64,000 nt of DNA from positions 259,973 to 323,972 of the forward strand of contig CABJAW010000003.1 of assembly GCA_902363665.1 (NCBI GenBank), written 5' to 3'. This DNA comes from Lachnospiraceae bacterium (lineage in GTDB: Bacteria; Bacillota; Clostridia; Lachnospirales; Lachnospiraceae). Positions within the stretch are counted from its first letter, which is position 1. Each line of letters starts with the position of its first letter. The notes beneath the pieces were generated by a model. It saw only the letters and a program-made list of their open reading frames with translations, did not search any database and was not told the DNA's origin. Made by a program: the position numbers and the translations under genes. Positions 9,255-17,731 of the stretch are shown piece after piece.

Positions 9255-9512
9255 CTACTCCAGGTGCTTCAGTGCTTCTTCCATCGCATCCAGATCTTCC
9301 TTTTCATTTGGACCGGTGCAGCGAAGCTCAATCTGTGACCCACATGGAATTGATGCTGCCAGAATATTCAGCAGGCTGCGCGCATTGATAATATTATACT
9401 CATAAATAATCTCTACTTTGGAACTGCAATGCTCCGCTGCCTTTACGAGCACACCAGCCGGTCTGATATGAAATCCGGACGGATTCGATACGGTTACCAT
9501 TCTGCTGACCAT
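9255..9512 (-). CDS. HPr-family phosphocarrier protein
   Basis: The 85-residue HPr-like protein belongs to the phosphotransferase system. The phosphorylated-histidine motif is SGFHIRPAGVLV, matching the GLHARPA signature. The segment INARSLLNILAA holds the serine equivalent to HPr Ser46, the target of HPr kinase in Firmicutes. The sequence departs from canonical HPr (NARSLLNIL rather than NAKSIMGVM), so it may be a paralogue (Crh-like or a system-specific carrier). I chose the ATG at 9512, 6 bases after AGGAGG; the ATG two codons earlier abuts that site. It has its own promoter and no PTS neighbours in the window. Confidence 0.85.
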   Translation of the reverse strand: MVSRMVTVSNPSGFHIRPAGVLVKAAEHCSSKVEIIYEYNIINARSLLNILAASIPCGSQIELRCTGPNEKEDLDAMEEALKHLE

Positions 9513-9547
9513 AATCATCCTCCTTATTTTTATACATTATTGATATC

Positions 9548-9576
9548 ATCATAGTATATACTTCGAGTAATTTCAA
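9548..9576 (-). promoter_or_regulatory. Sigma-70-type promoter for the HPr-like gene
   Basis: On the minus strand, TTGAAA (9571-9576), a 17-base spacer and TATGAT (9548-9553) lie ~30 bases ahead of the HPr ribosome binding site. Confidence 0.75.
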
Positions 9577-9778
9577 CATTTTTACTGATTGTACGCGTTT
9601 TTATCCAATGTTTTTACAATTTCTTAACATTTTAGTTTCAATTCGTTTTCTTTCTCCTTTTTTCGATCCCAGTCTGTACATAATCAGAAAATTACGTTAT
9701 CATATTCTTATCGCTTAACGCCAGATAAAATTTCTGAAGCAACCATGATTCTAATCGTTTGCTTAAAAGGAGGCCCAT

Positions 9779-10507
9779 ATGAAACTGATCATTATCCGTC
9801 ACGGAGATCCGGACTACTCGATCGATTCTCTGACTGAAAAAGGCTGGAAAGAAGCCGAATATCTTGCCGACCGCATCGCAAAGCTCGATGTAAAGCAGTT
9901 CTACGTTTCCCCGCGCGGGCGGGCAAAAGATACCGCATCTCTCACCCTGCAAAAAATGAACCGCACCGCAATTGAATGTGAATGGCTGCGAGAATTTGCT
10001 CCGGTCATTGACCGTCCGGACCGTCCAAACTCTCCGGTATGCTGGGACTGGCTTCCGGGTGACTGGACAAAAGAAGAGGATTTTTACCGTTATGACCGCT
10101 GGACCGAAGTCGCAGCGATGAAAAACGGTCATGTAAAAGAAGAATACGACTGGGTGTGCAAAAATCTCGACGACCTGCTTGCATCATACGGTTACATGCG
10201 TGACGGACATCTCTACCGCGCGGAGCAGCCAAATACTGACACGATCGTTTTCTTCTGCCATTTTGGGCTTGGCTGCGTCCTGATCAGTCATCTGATCGGT
10301 GTCTCCCCGATGGTACTCTGGCATGGTCTGTGCGCGGCACCAACTTCGGTTGCCACGCTCGTCACGGAAGAACGCAGAAAAGGAATTGCAAGCTTCCGGA
10401 TGGGGAGCTACGGCGATATCTCCCATCTCTATGTGAGGGATGAGCCGCCTGCCTTTTCTGCGAGGTTCTGTGAGTGTTATGATAATCAGGAGGAGCGGCA
10501 TGACTGA
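9779..10507 (+). CDS. Histidine phosphatase family protein (phosphoglycerate mutase-like)
   Basis: The 242-residue protein is of the histidine phosphatase superfamily. The N-terminal IIIRHGDPDYS carries the RHG phosphohistidine motif. LTEKGWKEAEYLADRI and FYVSPRGRAKDTA follow the usual order, and FFCHFGLGCVL near residue 160 supplies the second catalytic histidine. The substrate cannot be read from sequence; members act on phosphosugars, nucleotides or phosphoproteins. AGGAGG lies 5 bases before the ATG. It is convergent with recJ, with only 45 bases between the two stops. Confidence 0.88.
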   Translation: MKLIIIRHGDPDYSIDSLTEKGWKEAEYLADRIAKLDVKQFYVSPRGRAKDTASLTLQKMNRTAIECEWLREFAPVIDRPDRPNSPVCWDWLPGDWTKEEDFYRYDRWTEVAAMKNGHVKEEYDWVCKNLDDLLASYGYMRDGHLYRAEQPNTDTIVFFCHFGLGCVLISHLIGVSPMVLWHGLCAAPTSVATLVTEERRKGIASFRMGSYGDISHLYVRDEPPAFSARFCECYDNQEERHD

Positions 10508-10529
10508 TTTTCCAGGTCTGCTCGCCGAT

Positions 10530-10547
10530 TGCCTGACTCGGTTAAAA
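10530..10547 (-). repeat. Terminator-associated repeat, truncated copy A
   Basis: Read on the minus strand, TTTTAACCGAGTCAGGCA follows the recJ stop codon by a few bases. It matches the AACCGAGTCAAGCA core of the copies at 12.6, 22.8 and 50.4 kb. It is too short to judge alone. Confidence 0.5.
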
Positions 10548-10552
10548 TGATT

Positions 10553-12373
10553 TCACCGGAAATGCCGGATCACGATCTGGAGTGTCTTTCTGCCCTGATA
10601 TTCATTGATGGACGGATAATACGTGACATCCAGCGCGGTCCGGTTTTCTTTGCCCCAGAAAAGCTTCTGTACTTCGTTTTCCCCGTACTTCCCGATCAGA
10701 TGAGTGCGCAGCACCTCCGGATCCCCAAAATAAAGTGCCTCCATCTGGCAGCCGGTCCGGTTCATCACCTGCAGCTTTACGGCTCTTGCGTTTTTTCCAA
10801 TCACACGGGCAGATAACAGCTGCAGATTCCGCTCAGCAAAGAGTGGTTTTTCATTTCCCTTTCCAAACGGCTCCAGAATAGAAAGCTCTTTGATCAGATG
10901 CTCCGAAATGTAATCGATCGGCATCGGCACATCGATCATGACTTTTTCCGCCATGTCATCGTCTGTCAGTGTACAGTTTTCATTTAATCTGCGCCGCATC
11001 TCCGTAATCCGGGACTGTTCTAATGAAAATCCCGCCGCCATCGGATGACCGCCAAATTTCAGAAACAGATCCTGGCACTTTACCATCTCCTCAAACATAG
11101 AATATGCTTCGATCGACCGACCGGAACCTTTCGCTGAAGTTTCGCCGTCTGTCACGACAAATGTCGGCTTGCCGTATCTCTCCCGCAGCCGTCCGGCTAC
11201 AATTCCGGCAATGCTCTCATGACAGTGCGGCAGATACACAACCAGCACCCGATCTGATTCCCGCGGACCTTCCGGATCATTTCCCTTTTCGATCATTACA
11301 GTTGCTTCTTCTACCGCGTCCAGCGTCAACTGCTTCCGCTCATCATTGAGTACTTTCAGCTGCTTTGCAAGCTGCTGCGCCTCCGCCTCATTCTCTGCAA
11401 GAAGAAGCCGAAGAGAACGCTTTGCCGTGTCCAGTCTGCCGCTTGCATTGATGCATGGGCCAAGAATAAAACCAATGTGGTAAGACTGAAGGGTAGATGG
11501 ATCGAGATCATTTGCCTGAATCAGAGCGCGCATGCCATAATTTTCTGTTTCACGCAGCCGTTTTAATCCTTCCTTTACCAGAATCCGGTTCTCGCCATCG
11601 AGATCCATCACGTCCCCGACGGTCGCAAATCCGACAAATTCCAGGTATTCTCCTGCTTCCTCCAAAATGCCAAGCAGGCGGTAAAGCTCGCATACAACTT
11701 TCCATGCCACCGCTGCGCCGCACAACTTTTTATAGGGATAGGGGCAGAATGGCTGCTTGGGATTGACGATCTGATCAGCAGGCGGAAGCAGATATGTTCG
11801 CTGATCCCGCTCAGAAGTGACACGTACGGCATGTTTTTTTCCGGTTTCTTCTCCCTCCCCGGCAAAAAGCGGCTCATGGTGATCCGTCACCAGTACCGTC
11901 ATGCCGCACTCTCTCGCATAAGCGATTTCTTCGATTGCCGAGATGCCATTGTCGCAGGTCAGGATCGTATCTACGCCTTCCTCCGACGCATACCGCAGCA
12001 GATCGACATTCAGCCCATATCCATCTTTCATCCGATCCGGGATCTCATAATCCACTACCGCGCCGCAGCGGCTCAGTGCGCGGTACAGAATATACGTAGC
12101 ATTGACTCCATCAATATCATAGTCACCGATAATCCGGATTTTTTTCTTTTCTGTGATTTTATCTTTCAGAATCTGTGCCGTCCTGGTGCAGCCCTTCAGC
12201 CTGGAAGGATTGCCAAGCCGGACAAGTGAGCCGTGCAGGTATTCTTCCACTGCCGTGTCCCCAACCACATCCCGGTTGCGGATCAGGCGTGCCGTCACCT
12301 GATCAATTCCAAATTTTGCGGCAATTGCCTGAAAATTCGCTTTCTTTGCCGCAACAAACCATTTTTCTTTCAT
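10553..12373 (-). CDS. recJ: Single-stranded-DNA-specific exonuclease RecJ
   Basis: RecJ degrades single-stranded DNA 5' to 3' in recombination and repair. The 606-residue protein has the DHH domain with RIIGDYDIDGVNATY and VLVTDHHEPLF. The DHHA1 domain contains KGSGRSIEAYSMFEEM and FGGHPMAAGFSLE, and an OB-like C-terminal region follows. The ATG at 12373 (MKEKWFVAAKK) is the usual start and has GGAGAG 5 bases upstream; the longer upstream frame reads through a repeat. The ribosome binding site lies at the edge of repeat copy B. recJ downstream of secDF is a frequent clostridial arrangement. Confidence 0.94.
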   Translation of the reverse strand: MKEKWFVAAKKANFQAIAAKFGIDQVTARLIRNRDVVGDTAVEEYLHGSLVRLGNPSRLKGCTRTAQILKDKITEKKKIRIIGDYDIDGVNATYILYRALSRCGAVVDYEIPDRMKDGYGLNVDLLRYASEEGVDTILTCDNGISAIEEIAYARECGMTVLVTDHHEPLFAGEGEETGKKHAVRVTSERDQRTYLLPPADQIVNPKQPFCPYPYKKLCGAAVAWKVVCELYRLLGILEEAGEYLEFVGFATVGDVMDLDGENRILVKEGLKRLRETENYGMRALIQANDLDPSTLQSYHIGFILGPCINASGRLDTAKRSLRLLLAENEAEAQQLAKQLKVLNDERKQLTLDAVEEATVMIEKGNDPEGPRESDRVLVVYLPHCHESIAGIVAGRLRERYGKPTFVVTDGETSAKGSGRSIEAYSMFEEMVKCQDLFLKFGGHPMAAGFSLEQSRITEMRRRLNENCTLTDDDMAEKVMIDVPMPIDYISEHLIKELSILEPFGKGNEKPLFAERNLQLLSARVIGKNARAVKLQVMNRTGCQMEALYFGDPEVLRTHLIGKYGENEVQKLFWGKENRTALDVTYYPSINEYQGRKTLQIVIRHFR

Positions 12374-12382
12374 ACGTACTCT

Positions 12383-12620
12383 CCGCTTCGCTACTTGCTT
12401 GACTCGTGTCAAAGCGGATATTCGCAATCCGCTTCGCTACTTGCAGGATCATAAGGGATCCTCCCGCAAGCGGGTCCTTCCTTATGATATTTCATAACCG
12501 AGTAGCTGCTTTGCAGCTTATCAGGAGTGGCTTGTACCACTCCTGATACAAGCAAGTCCCCACCCACTGCTTATTGCTCAGCGCAATTGAAGCAGGGGAC
12601 TTGCTTGACTCGGTTAAAAA
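12383..12620. repeat. Cluster of palindromic repeats between secDF and recJ
   Basis: This spacer holds several hairpin-forming repeats. Copy B (12383-12444) contains GCGGATATTCGCAATCCGC flanked by two CCGCTTCGCTACTTGC units. ATCATAAGG and CCTTATGAT (about 12448-12486) enclose the hairpin CCCGCAAGCGGG. ATCAGGAGTGG and CCACTCCTGAT form an 11-bp stem near 12519-12546. AAGCAAGTCCCC (12550-12561) pairs perfectly with GGGGACTTGCTT (12595-12606). Copy C ends in GACTCGGTTAAAAA and abuts the secDF terminator. No coding frame is credible here. Related copies lie at 22.8, 50.4 and 56.3 kb. Confidence 0.8.
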
Positions 12621-12660
12621 GCGGCCCACCGCAAATTTTTTCTGCAGCAGCCCGCTTTTT
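12616..12660 (-). terminator. Terminator downstream of secDF
   Basis: AAAAAGCGG(G)C and GCC(C)GCTTTTT arms (12616-12626 and 12650-12660) form a stem with A-runs and T-runs on both sides, so it could act in either direction. It ends the scfA-scfB-secDF transcript. Confidence 0.8.
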
Positions 12661-12717
12661 ATACTGGAGCATGTTTACAGAACGCTTTCTTCAAACATGC
12701 CCTGGATTTTTTCATTT

Positions 12718-14865
12718 TTACTTTGCAGTCTTTTTATCGGAATGTCTCTTCATCAGATACCACAGAACACCTGTGATGCATACAGAAGAATATCCGCCGG
12801 CGATAACGCCAACCATCAGCGGAAGGGAGAATTCCTTAATTGTAGCCACACCAAGGATGTAGAGAACTGCGACCATGACAAAGGTTGTGAAGGAAGTATA
12901 GATACTTCTCGTCAGTGTCTCTGTAATACTTGTATTTACTACGTCCTCGACTGCGGCATTCTTCATACTGGCCAGGTTCTCACGGATACGGTCGAAGATA
13001 ACGATCGTTGCATTGATCGAATATCCGACAATCGTCAGCATGCAGGCGATAAACGTATTTCCGACGGAGATCCGCATGATCGCGTAGCACGCGAATACTA
13101 CAAGAACGTCGTGCATCAGCGCGATAACCGCACTTCCTGCAAAGCGGATATCTTTAAAACGGAACCAGATGTAGATCAGAATACAGATCGCTGCTACGAT
13201 TACGGCAATAACCGCATCTGTTCTCATCTCGTTGCTGACCGTTGAGGAAATGGTCTCAAACGTGATCGCCTTTTCTTCAATGCCGTACGCATCCTGAAGT
13301 GCCTTGGATACCTGCTCTCTCTCATCCAGGGAAAGTACGCGGGTCTTGATGTAAACATCATTTGTACCTGCAACCTTCTGCGTCTGGATTTCAGCGTCTC
13401 CGGTCACATTCTGGAACAGCGGCTTCACATCAGCGTCCAGCTGTGCGATGGAAAGATCTTCATTAAAAGTAACGCTTGTGGATGTACCGCCACGGAAATC
13501 CATGCTCAGGTTGAGGATACCATTTCCGGCTGCGGAATTGATGCCCATTGCCACCGGACCGGAAAGCAGAACAACCAGTGCGATCGCAAAGGTAACATGC
13601 CACTTTCCAACGAAGTTGATCGATTTTCTTGTTTTGGCTTTTCCGTAATACTTCTCATCCTTAAAGCCAAGTGCATAAAAAGATTTGATCAGCAGACGGG
13701 AGATCACCAGTGCGGTAAACATGGAAAGAAGGATACCAAGCGCCAGCGTCTGTGCAAATCCCTTTACACTTCCGGTACCCATTGCATTCAATACAAACGC
13801 TGCGATCAGCGTTGTGATATTGCCGTCCAGGATTGCAGAAAGCGCTTTTTTGAAACCACTCTGGATCGCACCCTGTACAGAAATTCCTGCTGCGATCTCC
13901 TCGCGGATACGCGCATAGATGATAACGTTTGCATCCACCGCCATACCGATGGAGAGAATGATACCTGCGATACCAGGAAGCGTCAGAGTCAGGTCAAACG
14001 CATTCAGGGTCAGAAGTATCAGAAGCGTATAAATAATCAGTGCGATACCTGCGCAGATACCCGGCAGTGCGTAAACAAAGATCATAAAGATGATAACGAT
14101 AGCAAGACCGATTGCACCGGCAATCAGGCTCGTCCGGATCGCATTCTCACCAAGCTGTGCTCCGACTACATTGGAACGGATCTCCGTCAGTTCCAGAGAA
14201 AGGGAACCGATACGGATCGAGGAAGCAAGGTTCTGTGCCTCCTCTGCGTTTGCCATACCGGAAATAATCGCGGTACCACCGGTGATTGCCTCGTTGACAC
14301 GCGGTGCGCTGATGACATTGTCATCGTAAACGATCTGGATCACGTTTCCGACATTCTCACTCGTTGCATCCGCAAATGCCTTCGTACCATCCTCAGTCAG
14401 CTCCAGCTGTACGACAAACTCACGGTTGCCCATATTATCCTGCTGCTGTTTTGCCTCTGCATTTGCAACCTGATTACCGGTCAGGACAACGGTACCGTCC
14501 GTCAGACGGAATTCCAGGGAACCCGGTTTGCCAAGCTCTTCCAGGATCGCGTTTGCGTCGCTCACACCCGGGATTTCGATATTGATCCGGTTGGAACCTT
14601 CCTGATAGACCTGAGCCTCAGTACTGTACCCCTGTACACGCTGCTGCAGCTTGTAAATTGTGTCACTCATGTCTTCCGCAGACGGATCTTCATCTCCGGA
14701 AGCCTCATAGGTGATGCTGACACCACCGGAAAGGTCCAGGCCGAGAATGATATTTCTCATTGCGCCCGTCCCCGTCTTGCCGATACCGATCGTTACCGTG
14801 TATGCCAGAAAAATGGTGATAACGGCCAGCAAAACAAGACTGATTTTTGCCTTTTTCTTGTTCAT
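12718..14865 (-). CDS. secDF: Fused SecD/SecF protein-export membrane protein
   Basis: SecDF uses the proton-motive force to complete Sec-dependent protein export. One 715-residue chain joins SecD (1 to ~410: N-terminal helix, the DLSGGVSITYEA motif, extracytoplasmic P1 domain, then five helices with GMAVDANVIIYARIREE) and SecF (from ~425: LSMDFRGGTSTSVTF, then GYSINATIVIFDRIREN). About twelve membrane helices are expected. Many bacteria split these into two genes; fusion is common in Firmicutes. AAAGGAG precedes the ATG. The gene starts 23 bases after scfB, so it shares a transcript with the SCIFF maturase. Confidence 0.96.
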   Translation of the reverse strand: MNKKKAKISLVLLAVITIFLAYTVTIGIGKTGTGAMRNIILGLDLSGGVSITYEASGDEDPSAEDMSDTIYKLQQRVQGYSTEAQVYQEGSNRINIEIPGVSDANAILEELGKPGSLEFRLTDGTVVLTGNQVANAEAKQQQDNMGNREFVVQLELTEDGTKAFADATSENVGNVIQIVYDDNVISAPRVNEAITGGTAIISGMANAEEAQNLASSIRIGSLSLELTEIRSNVVGAQLGENAIRTSLIAGAIGLAIVIIFMIFVYALPGICAGIALIIYTLLILLTLNAFDLTLTLPGIAGIILSIGMAVDANVIIYARIREEIAAGISVQGAIQSGFKKALSAILDGNITTLIAAFVLNAMGTGSVKGFAQTLALGILLSMFTALVISRLLIKSFYALGFKDEKYYGKAKTRKSINFVGKWHVTFAIALVVLLSGPVAMGINSAAGNGILNLSMDFRGGTSTSVTFNEDLSIAQLDADVKPLFQNVTGDAEIQTQKVAGTNDVYIKTRVLSLDEREQVSKALQDAYGIEEKAITFETISSTVSNEMRTDAVIAVIVAAICILIYIWFRFKDIRFAGSAVIALMHDVLVVFACYAIMRISVGNTFIACMLTIVGYSINATIVIFDRIRENLASMKNAAVEDVVNTSITETLTRSIYTSFTTFVMVAVLYILGVATIKEFSLPLMVGVIAGGYSSVCITGVLWYLMKRHSDKKTAK

Positions 14866-14888
14866 GATCTTCTCCTTTTGTTCTATTT

Positions 14889-16256
14889 TTACTGCTGCTC
14901 CGTGTCAGCGAGCGCAGCCTTGATCATGATCGCGCACTCAACCCGCTTTCTCTGAAGCTCACAGCCAAGATCGTAAGCATCCTGAATCGTTCCGTGGAAG
15001 TTGTACGAATTTGCCGCACAGCCGCCGCTGCAGTAGAATTTTGCAAAACAGTTTCTGCATTTTTCTTTCGTATAGACGTTGCAGCACTTGAACTCATCAA
15101 CGATATCCTTTCGGACAATACCCTCGTCCACATTTCCCATCAGGTACTTTTCCTGTCCGACGAACTGATGGCATGGGTAAAGATCTCCCCACGGTGTTAC
15201 CGCCAGGTATTCTGTACCCGATCCGCAGCCGGAAAGGCGCTTGTACACACACGGTCCTCCTGTCAGATCGATCATAAAGTGGAAGAACGTAAAGCCTCTG
15301 CCTTCCTTTTCTCTTTTTACCATCTCTGCTGCGAGGCGGTCATACTCAGAAAAGATCTTCGGAAGATCCTCCTCCTTCAGCGCATATTCTTCCGTATCCG
15401 CTGCAACCACCGGCTCAACAGAAATCTGATCGAATCCCTCGTCCGCGAAATGGAGTACATCCTCTGCGAAATCCAGATTGTGATGCGTAAACGTACCACG
15501 CACATAATACTGCTTCTGGTCTCTGCTGTCCGCAAACTTTTTGAACTTCGGAAGCACCAGATCATAGCTTCCCTTTCCGTTGCGGAACGGGCGCATATAA
15601 TCGTGCACTTCTTTTCTTCCGTCGATACTCAGCACGACGTTTGCCATCTCTTTGTTGCAGAATTCCATGACTTCATCATTTAAAAGTACACCGTTTGTCG
15701 TGAGGGTAAAACGGAACTTCTTGTCATGGATCTTTTCCTGTTCCCGTCCGTATGTAACCAGATCTTTGACAACCTGCCAGTTCATCAGAGGCTCTCCGCC
15801 GAAGAAATCGACCTCCAGGTTGTGACGGTTGCCGGAATTGGCGATCAGGAAATCAAGCGCCTTCCTGCCAACCTCAAAACTCATCAGCGCACGGCGGCCA
15901 TGGTACTCTCCCTCTTCTGCGAAACAGTACTTACAGGCAAGGTTGCAGTCGTGCGCGATGTGCAGGCACAGTGCTTTCACAACGGTCGGACGTGCCTTGT
16001 AGTCAAAAATCGCTTTTTCATAGATATCTTCTGTAAAGAGTACACCGGCATCTTTCAGCTCCCGGCATTCCTCCAGCGCTTCTTTTATCTCTTCAACTGG
16101 ATACTTGTCTTTCAGCAGTGCAGCCGTTTCCACTTCGGTCTTACCGCCATCCAGCAGCGCAATGGCATCGTACACAAGGTCATCAACCACATGTACGGAA
16201 CCGCTGTTTACATCCAGCACGATGTTATATCCATTATTTTTATACTGATGGATCAC
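14889..16256 (-). CDS. scfB: Radical-SAM thioether cross-link maturase for the SCIFF peptide
   Basis: The 455-residue radical SAM/SPASM enzyme forms Cys-to-alpha-carbon thioether bonds in the SCIFF peptide. The radical SAM motif CNLACKYC follows HIAHD near residue 105. The C-terminal SPASM cysteines appear in GSGTEYLAVTPWGDLYPCH, KCRNCFAKFYCSGGC and nearby. The N-terminal ~95 residues match a peptide-recognition (PqqD-like) region. The start is GTG at 16256, with GAGGAG 7 bases upstream; an ATG overlapping it runs straight into a stop. The precursor gene scfA lies 144 bases upstream, separated by a terminator. Assignment rests on the adjacent six-cysteine peptide and the domain order. Confidence 0.94.
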   Translation of the reverse strand: MIHQYKNNGYNIVLDVNSGSVHVVDDLVYDAIALLDGGKTEVETAALLKDKYPVEEIKEALEECRELKDAGVLFTEDIYEKAIFDYKARPTVVKALCLHIAHDCNLACKYCFAEEGEYHGRRALMSFEVGRKALDFLIANSGNRHNLEVDFFGGEPLMNWQVVKDLVTYGREQEKIHDKKFRFTLTTNGVLLNDEVMEFCNKEMANVVLSIDGRKEVHDYMRPFRNGKGSYDLVLPKFKKFADSRDQKQYYVRGTFTHHNLDFAEDVLHFADEGFDQISVEPVVAADTEEYALKEEDLPKIFSEYDRLAAEMVKREKEGRGFTFFHFMIDLTGGPCVYKRLSGCGSGTEYLAVTPWGDLYPCHQFVGQEKYLMGNVDEGIVRKDIVDEFKCCNVYTKEKCRNCFAKFYCSGGCAANSYNFHGTIQDAYDLGCELQRKRVECAIMIKAALADTEQQ

Positions 16257-16283
16257 ATCAAAACTCCTCTCTTTTACTCACAT

Positions 16284-16317
16284 AAAAAAACCTGATACCC
16301 GAACCTCTGATATCAGG
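16284..16317 (-). terminator. Terminator/attenuator between scfA and scfB
   Basis: On the minus strand, CCTGATA (16311-16317) pairs with TATCAGG (16291-16297), followed by seven T residues (16290-16284). It lies inside the operon, so it should stop most transcripts after the peptide gene and let some read into the maturase. Confidence 0.8.
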
Positions 16318-16400
16318 CAGTGATTTTTTGCCCAGGTATTTCCCGGTGATAAAGGATAAGCAGCGAAGCATCTCCGCTGCCTATCTCCATACTGCTTTGC

Positions 16401-16541
16401 TTATTTATGCTCGCAGGTCTGATTTCCTACGGTGCAGGATGTCTTACATGCTGACTGGCAGGATGTCTGGCACTCGCCGCAGCCGCCCTTTTTCAGTGTG
16501 TTCTGTAAAGATTTGGTATTCAGGGTCTTAATATGCTTCAT
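16401..16541 (-). CDS. scfA: SCIFF (six-cysteines-in-forty-five) ribosomal peptide precursor
   Basis: A 46-codon gene starts MKHIKTLNTKSLQNTLKKGG and continues with six cysteines at residues 21, 24, 28, 32, 36 and 43, ending in CEHK. This is the hallmark of SCIFF, a modified peptide found almost universally in Clostridia. AGGAGG lies 7 bases before the ATG. The leader half is Lys/Thr/Leu-rich, and the cysteine/threonine core is where the maturase makes thioether bridges (known chemistry of the family). The function of the mature product is unknown. It was below the length limit of the supplied frames but is fully supported by start, ribosome site, composition and the adjacent scfB. Confidence 0.95.
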   Translation of the reverse strand: MKHIKTLNTKSLQNTLKKGGCGECQTSCQSACKTSCTVGNQTCEHK

Positions 16542-16664
16542 ATCTCTGTCCTCCTTATCGGTTATTCACGGCAAACGGGATTCCTCTCCCTTTTTGCTCT
16601 GCTTGCTATTGTAGCACAGAATTTTCAAAAATAAAAGAGGAAGATGAAAAAATTCACACCCGCA

Positions 16665-16693
16665 TTGCGAACAGCCGCTTTCCCTGTTATACT
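16665..16693 (+). promoter_or_regulatory. Promoter of the SGNH hydrolase gene
   Basis: TTGCGA (16665-16670), a 17-base spacer and TATACT (16688-16693) lie ~50 bases before the ATG at 16745. Confidence 0.7.
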
Positions 16694-16744
16694 GTGATTC
16701 ACAGAGAAGACATTTCCACGCAACAACATGACTGGAGGATTCCC

Positions 16745-17587
16745 ATGAAACTTCTTTTTCTTGGCGCAAGCAACACTGACTGCGGCCACTGCTTTTCCGA
16801 AGACAATCTCGGGTATGGATATGTGAAGATGGTGCATGATTTATTGCTACAGAAAGCACAGAAGGACTGCCCATCAGAAATGTCACTATCCACTTCGGAT
16901 TCCTCTGTGCAAATCAAAGCAGATCATTCAGGTACGCCCGGCAACTTACCAAAAGGAATCTGTACTTCTACTGTCATAATAAACGGCGGCACGGATGGTT
17001 TTACCTTTCCGCGCATTCTCCGGAAATGGGAGCAAAGCTGGAAAAGAACTGCCTTTGATGCCGTGTTTATTCTTGGCGGCATCAATGAGGTCGGTGCGCT
17101 GATGGATTCCGGTATGGACGAAACATCACACAGGGTGCTGCTGCAGCGTTCTGCAGTTGCACTTTCCGCCCTGCTCTCCGGCCTTTCTGCATCCGGCTGC
17201 CCTCAGATTTTTGTGCTCGAGCCTTTTTTATTTGATACGCCGCAGTATCTGAAAAGCTGGATGGGGACGCTCGAGGAGGTACGGGGGATGATCCGGCAGA
17301 CGGTGGCATCTGTTCTGCCTGCATTTTTTAGTTTATGTACCGATTCTGGCTTCCATGTGACTCCCGATCATATGTCTGCCGATGTCTCTCGGATTCAAAC
17401 TGTTCAAAATAGTTTCTGCCGCATCCATCTGCTTCCAACGCAGCCGCTTCTTGACGATGCGGTACAAAGATCCGGAATCCAGGAGATCACAAAAGATGGG
17501 ATTCATCTCGCACACGAAGGGCATTACGTCCTTGCAGAAATGATCGTAAAAAGTATATGGAGTACTTATGATATACAGCAAAGCTGA
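16745..17587 (+). CDS. SGNH/GDSL-type hydrolase
   Basis: The 280-residue cytosolic protein has the four SGNH blocks in a degenerate form: LFLGASNTD at the N-terminus (nucleophile serine), a glycine in NGGTDGFTFPRI, the asparagine in ILGGINEVG, and the catalytic DGIHLAHEGH near residue 255. No signal peptide is visible. The family includes esterases, thioesterases and acetylhydrolases; the substrate is not predictable. I chose the ATG at 16745, 7 bases after GGAGG; the longer frame starts upstream of that site. A stretch at residues ~35-75 seems to be an insertion compared with compact family members. Confidence 0.8.
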   Translation: MKLLFLGASNTDCGHCFSEDNLGYGYVKMVHDLLLQKAQKDCPSEMSLSTSDSSVQIKADHSGTPGNLPKGICTSTVIINGGTDGFTFPRILRKWEQSWKRTAFDAVFILGGINEVGALMDSGMDETSHRVLLQRSAVALSALLSGLSASGCPQIFVLEPFLFDTPQYLKSWMGTLEEVRGMIRQTVASVLPAFFSLCTDSGFHVTPDHMSADVSRIQTVQNSFCRIHLLPTQPLLDDAVQRSGIQEITKDGIHLAHEGHYVLAEMIVKSIWSTYDIQQS

Positions 17588-17620
17588 TATTTGTACTTCT
17601 CCTTTTCAGGCCGACACCAA

Positions 17621-17659
17621 AAGGGCTGATGCGCCTAAATGCACCAGCCCTTATTTTTT
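17621..17659. terminator. Terminator between the convergent SGNH and EF-G-like genes
   Basis: AAGGGCTG (17621-17628) pairs with CAGCCCTT, followed by ATTTTTTG on the plus strand. The minus-strand side has a weaker T-run, so it may serve both genes. Confidence 0.8.
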
Positions 17660-17731
17660 GGTCTTGAAGTTCCACTTTTTTCCGTTTTAAGGAACTATGA
17701 AACTCTTTCCGCGTTTACCCCGGGGATTTCT

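Noticed and set aside
13597..14955. Plus-strand open frame (452 codons) opposite secDF
   Set aside because: Its product is Cys/Asp/Arg-rich without domains and it lies wholly over secDF and the end of scfB, which are certain.
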